Origin: JAJRRL01 sp047404195
GTDB taxonomy: Bacteria; Pseudomonadota; Gammaproteobacteria; JAJRRL01
DNA: 64,000 bases
Direction: 5' to 3'
NCBI GenBank assembly: GCA_047404195.1
Contig: JBDOIU010000012.1
Location: 1-64,000, forward strand
Of the stretch, positions 60,979-64,000 are shown in pieces. Both the position numbers and the translations under genes were made by a program. Each line of letters starts with the position of its first letter. Position 1 is the first letter of the stretch. The notes under the pieces were generated by a model. It did not search any database and was not told the origin of the DNA. It was given only the letters and a program-made list of their open reading frames with translations.

Positions 60979-62217
60979 ATGCGTTTTTCTGCGCCTGATC
61001 AGGTGGCGTATCTGAATCGTTTTAAGTCTAGTATGGGTGCGTTATTGGGGCTGGAAAAATTAAAAACTGACTCTCAGATTTCCAGGCAGCTAAGTGAGTG
61101 CTGTCATGGCTTTATTCATCGTTATAATAGCTATCTTGAGGGAAATTTACCGAAGCAAATGTCACAGGCAGAGCGTCATACGCTTTTAACATGGTCTAAG
61201 CGCCAGGGGCGATTGAGCGTTGGCTTAAGAATGGTGGTAAGCACACTAGGATACAATTGGCGATCACCATTGGCCATTGATTTGGTGATACATGCGATGT
61301 GTGAGGGCCTACGAATCAATGAATTTATTTTGCCTAGTTTTGAGATTTATAGTCTTCGTATTTCTGACGTCAGTCTTCTTAGTTTGTATCAATTATTTAG
61401 GGTTGTCCGTGTTGTTAATTTCGCTGATCGAATGATTCCTAGTGCTGGTGTTAAATCCCACTATGTGCTTGTGCAAAATTTCATGAACCAGTGGTGTAAT
61501 AAGCGCCTTGACTCTAGCCCTTTATACATTGATTCTGTTTCAGCTTCATTGCCACATGTTGGTTTTAGGTTAGAGTCGATTTCAAGTCTTGATAAAAGTC
61601 GCCGTTTCTTGCCATCACTTATGTCATACGCTCCTCGAGTTGCTCATAATTATTTTGCTTATGGTAGCAGTGCCCATACACTAGACACATGGTTTTCTTT
61701 ATTTTGCCCTGCCCTTGACTCCGATTGTTTTTCAAGTGATGAGAATTGGGCTCGGTTGCTTGGTAACCTAGTAGTCGATGGTGATGAGCAGCTTAGTACT
61801 GCTGCAATTTATTTCTGTGAGCATTCCACTGAGTTTCGAAGACAGATTATAGAGAGTTTAGGCTATCTTGCTGATGCTCAATTGCCGCATTTAGATTTAC
61901 AACAAAAGTCATCGCTGGTTTTGCTCGGTTTTCTGGCAGGTATATATGACAAAAAAATTATGCAGCAGCAATGTCAGCTATGGCAAAAATCATTGAATTG
62001 TTACACTGATGGTGTCAATGTGATTTCATTGCTGTTGCATGCAAATCGACATGTTACAGCACGTATGGCTGAATCAAAAGTATCACTGAGTGAAAGGACA
62101 AGATTTGGTTTGTCTGTTCTATCTGCCTCAGATTGTGCCATCAAGAGTGAGCTGAATGCTACTGATAAGATTTTGGCATACGCTGGTGCAAAAGAAAGTG
62201 TTGCTGCCACGTCATAA
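60979..62217 (+). CDS. Orphan protein of 412 residues
   Basis: No family was recognised. It is helical, with a Leu-rich region at about 120-150 (LLSLYQLFRVVRVVNF) that is probably buried core rather than membrane, and Ser/Cys-rich patches later. It follows the gene at 59386 by 33 bp in the same orientation. GTTAGGTGT before the ATG is a weak ribosome-binding site. Together the two form a small orphan unit between copA and acnA. Confidence 0.62.
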   Translation: MRFSAPDQVAYLNRFKSSMGALLGLEKLKTDSQISRQLSECCHGFIHRYNSYLEGNLPKQMSQAERHTLLTWSKRQGRLSVGLRMVVSTLGYNWRSPLAIDLVIHAMCEGLRINEFILPSFEIYSLRISDVSLLSLYQLFRVVRVVNFADRMIPSAGVKSHYVLVQNFMNQWCNKRLDSSPLYIDSVSASLPHVGFRLESISSLDKSRRFLPSLMSYAPRVAHNYFAYGSSAHTLDTWFSLFCPALDSDCFSSDENWARLLGNLVVDGDEQLSTAAIYFCEHSTEFRRQIIESLGYLADAQLPHLDLQQKSSLVLLGFLAGIYDKKIMQQQCQLWQKSLNCYTDGVNVISLLLHANRHVTARMAESKVSLSERTRFGLSVLSASDCAIKSELNATDKILAYAGAKESVAATS

Positions 62218-62355
62218 TTAATTTAGATTTTGGGCTTGTTTTAGCTAGAAGATTACATGCTTTAATTTCTTTTCTGCATACAGCAGGCGCTTCCTGATGA
62301 CTAACACATATTTTGCAGTGTGGTAGATTCAGTTCACGCCTGTTTTAGCAAGGTA

Positions 62356-64000
62356 TTAGGCCGAGCCGAGTATTTTTCTCAGCACATAACACAAAATACC
62401 GCCATGACGATAGTATGCCAGCTCGTTATTCGTATCGATGCGGCACAGCAGGCTGACTGTTTCAGTTGTTCCGTTTGTGCGTGTGATATTCATGCTGACG
62501 TTATCTGCTGGTTGAATGTCTTCGCTGAGTGCGATGTCAATTGTTTCAGAGCCATCTAGCGCCAGTGTTTGACGGTCAACGCCCTCAGGGAATTGCAGTG
62601 GCATCACACCCATACCAATCAAATTGGAACGGTGAATGCGCTCATAGCTTTCTGCAATCACCGCCTGTACGCCTTGGAGTAATGTGCCTTTGGCAGCCCA
62701 GTCGCGTGAGGAGCCTGTACCATATTCCTTGCCAGCGATTATCACCAACTGTGTATTGTCATTTTGATAGCGCATGGCGGCATCATAAATGGGTATCACA
62801 TCCCCGGTGGGCATGTGGCGTGTATAGCCGCCTTCAATGCCTGGGCAGAGTTCATTGCGTATGCGAATGTTCGCAAAAGTACCGCGCATCATCACTTCAT
62901 GGTTGCCGCGTCTTGAGCCATATGAATTATAGTTCAACGGTGTCACTTGATTGCCTTTTAAATAGTTAGCCGCTGGGCTATCTTTTGCAATGCTGCCCGC
63001 AGGGGAAATGTGGTCTGTGGTGACACTGTCACCCAGTAGTGCTAAGATGCTAGCACCTGTGACGGGCTGTATGGTGCTTGCTTGTGCTTGCATATCCTGG
63101 AAAAAGGGAGGCTGTCTAACGTACGTTGAGTCAGCTTGCCAGCTATAGGTGCTTTCGGTATTGACAGGAATATTTTGCCAGTCTTCATCACCATCGAATA
63201 CGTTTTCATAATGTTTTGCAAACATCCCGGCATTGATTTTAGATAATTCGGCATCAATCTCTGCATGGCTTGGCCAAATGTCTTTTAGGAAGATGTCTTG
63301 CCCATCAGCTGTTTGTGCAATGGCATCTTTGCTCAGATCAATACATGTTGTCCCGGCTAACGCATAAGCGACAACTAATGGGGGCGAAGCCAACCAGTTC
63401 GCCTTCACTTGCGGGTGAATACGTCCCTCAAAGTTTCTATTACCGGAGAGTACGCCACACGCTAAGAGCTTGTGTTCATCGATGCTGTTGGCAACATCCA
63501 CTGGTAGTGGTCCAGAATTACCAATACACGTGGTACAGCCATATCCGACGAGGAAGAAGTTAACGGCTTGTAACGCAGACAGTAGGCCTGTGGCTTCCAA
63601 GTATTCTGTTACGACTTTTGAGCCTGGGGCCAATGATGTTTTCACCCAAGGTTTTGCTGTTAACCCTAAAGCAGCTGCTTTCTGGGCAACCAAGCCTGCA
63701 GCTATCATCACGCTCGGATTGGATGTATTGGTACAGCTGGTAATGGCAGCGATCGCGACATGACCATGTTGCATTTCCCATTTACTGTTTGCTTTCACAG
63801 ATAATGCGAGTGCCTGCTCGCCATAGCCTTCACGAATAATATCTTCAGTAACCTGTTTGAGGTCTGTGATGGCAACCTTGTCTTGTGGTCGTTTAGGGCC
63901 AGCAACACTGGCAACGATACTGCCAAGATCGATAGACAGTTTTTCAGTAAAACGAATGTGTTCGTTTTTCGTGACGTCGTGCCATAAACCTTGTTTTTGT
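62356..64000 (-). CDS. acnA: Aconitate hydratase A, 3' part (5' end beyond the right edge)
   Basis: Converts citrate to isocitrate in the TCA cycle. The frame is open to base 64000, so the start lies outside; an internal GTG at 63798 is not the start. Visible are GPKRPQDKV, AAITSCTNTSNPSV with the first cluster Cys, VGYGCTTCIGNSGPL with the other two cluster ligands, and GAGTSRDWAAKG-like active-site residues in GTGSSRDWAAKG. The C-terminal swivel domain is complete, ending LRKILGSA. This pattern fits AcnA/IRP-type enzymes rather than AcnB. Confidence 0.95.
   Translation of the reverse strand, partial: QKQGLWHDVTKNEHIRFTEKLSIDLGSIVASVAGPKRPQDKVAITDLKQVTEDIIREGYGEQALALSVKANSKWEMQHGHVAIAAITSCTNTSNPSVMIAAGLVAQKAAALGLTAKPWVKTSLAPGSKVVTEYLEATGLLSALQAVNFFLVGYGCTTCIGNSGPLPVDVANSIDEHKLLACGVLSGNRNFEGRIHPQVKANWLASPPLVVAYALAGTTCIDLSKDAIAQTADGQDIFLKDIWPSHAEIDAELSKINAGMFAKHYENVFDGDEDWQNIPVNTESTYSWQADSTYVRQPPFFQDMQAQASTIQPVTGASILALLGDSVTTDHISPAGSIAKDSPAANYLKGNQVTPLNYNSYGSRRGNHEVMMRGTFANIRIRNELCPGIEGGYTRHMPTGDVIPIYDAAMRYQNDNTQLVIIAGKEYGTGSSRDWAAKGTLLQGVQAVIAESYERIHRSNLIGMGVMPLQFPEGVDRQTLALDGSETIDIALSEDIQPADNVSMNITRTNGTTETVSLLCRIDTNNELAYYRHGGILCYVLRKILGSA

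Noticed and set aside
61330..61430. Membrane segment in the orphan at 60979
   Set aside because: The Leu-rich stretch contains several charged residues and is more like a buried helix.

Overview
The window reads as a chromosomal segment of a host-associated, probably intracellular gammaproteobacterium, most like the Legionellales/Coxiellales sphere. The gammaproteobacterial assignment rests on gene order: rsmI divergent from lpoA-yraN-diaA-dolP, and rplM-rpsI followed by sspA-sspB, both laid out as in Escherichia coli. The host-associated reading is inference. Between the conserved blocks sit about a dozen large genes with no recognisable bacterial family. Several of these look like secreted effectors: an ankyrin-repeat protein, a possible circularly permuted OTU deubiquitinase, and proteins with a C-terminal membrane hairpin. 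No secretion-system, rRNA, tRNA, CRISPR or insertion-sequence gene was seen.

Layout. 1-3 kb: an ankyrin-repeat gene beside decayed copies of its own 3' end. 3-8.2 kb: azlCD, djlA, rpe, erpA, hemJ, a rubredoxin and hemL, with very tight tail-to-tail overlaps. 8.3-13.4 kb: orphan genes, a DamX-like SPOR protein and the OTU-like gene. 13.7-18.4 kb: dapB, sodB, a 2-Cys peroxiredoxin, a coiled-coil protein, a purine nucleoside phosphorylase and an orphan DUF47 gene. 18.5-25.8 kb: the rsmI|lpoA-yraN-diaA-dolP block, an M50 protease, sspA-sspB and rplM-rpsI. The S9 protein encoded by rpsI carries an unusual insertion of about 41 residues. 26.3-37.4 kb: a histone H1/HU fusion, orphan genes, feoAB with a Fur box, a hydrolase, an outer-membrane protein made of four tandem barrel-like repeats, a broken hydrolase copy, a coiled-coil protein and ihfB.

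37.8-46.7 kb: a DUF2066 protein with hda, a serine cluster (serA with a sodium symporter, and divergent serB), prmA and accBC. 46.7-50.8 kb: a non-coding block of three 107-bp-spaced repeats carrying paired DnaA-box-like sites, then a complete pantothenate-to-CoA entry operon. That operon is a PanG-type ketopantoate reductase, panB, panC, panD and coaX. 50.9-62.2 kb: large orphan genes interrupted by the copper ATPase copA. 62.4-64 kb: the 3' part of acnA, running off the right end.

The strongest leads are the permuted OTU candidate (12.0-13.4 kb), the iteron-like repeats (47.0-47.25 kb), the fourfold barrel protein (32.7-35.0 kb), the S9 insertion (24.8-25.3 kb) and two genes whose 5' ends are out of frame at a homopolymeric T run (28.1 and 37.8 kb). 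All family calls come from reading motifs by eye; no database search was run.
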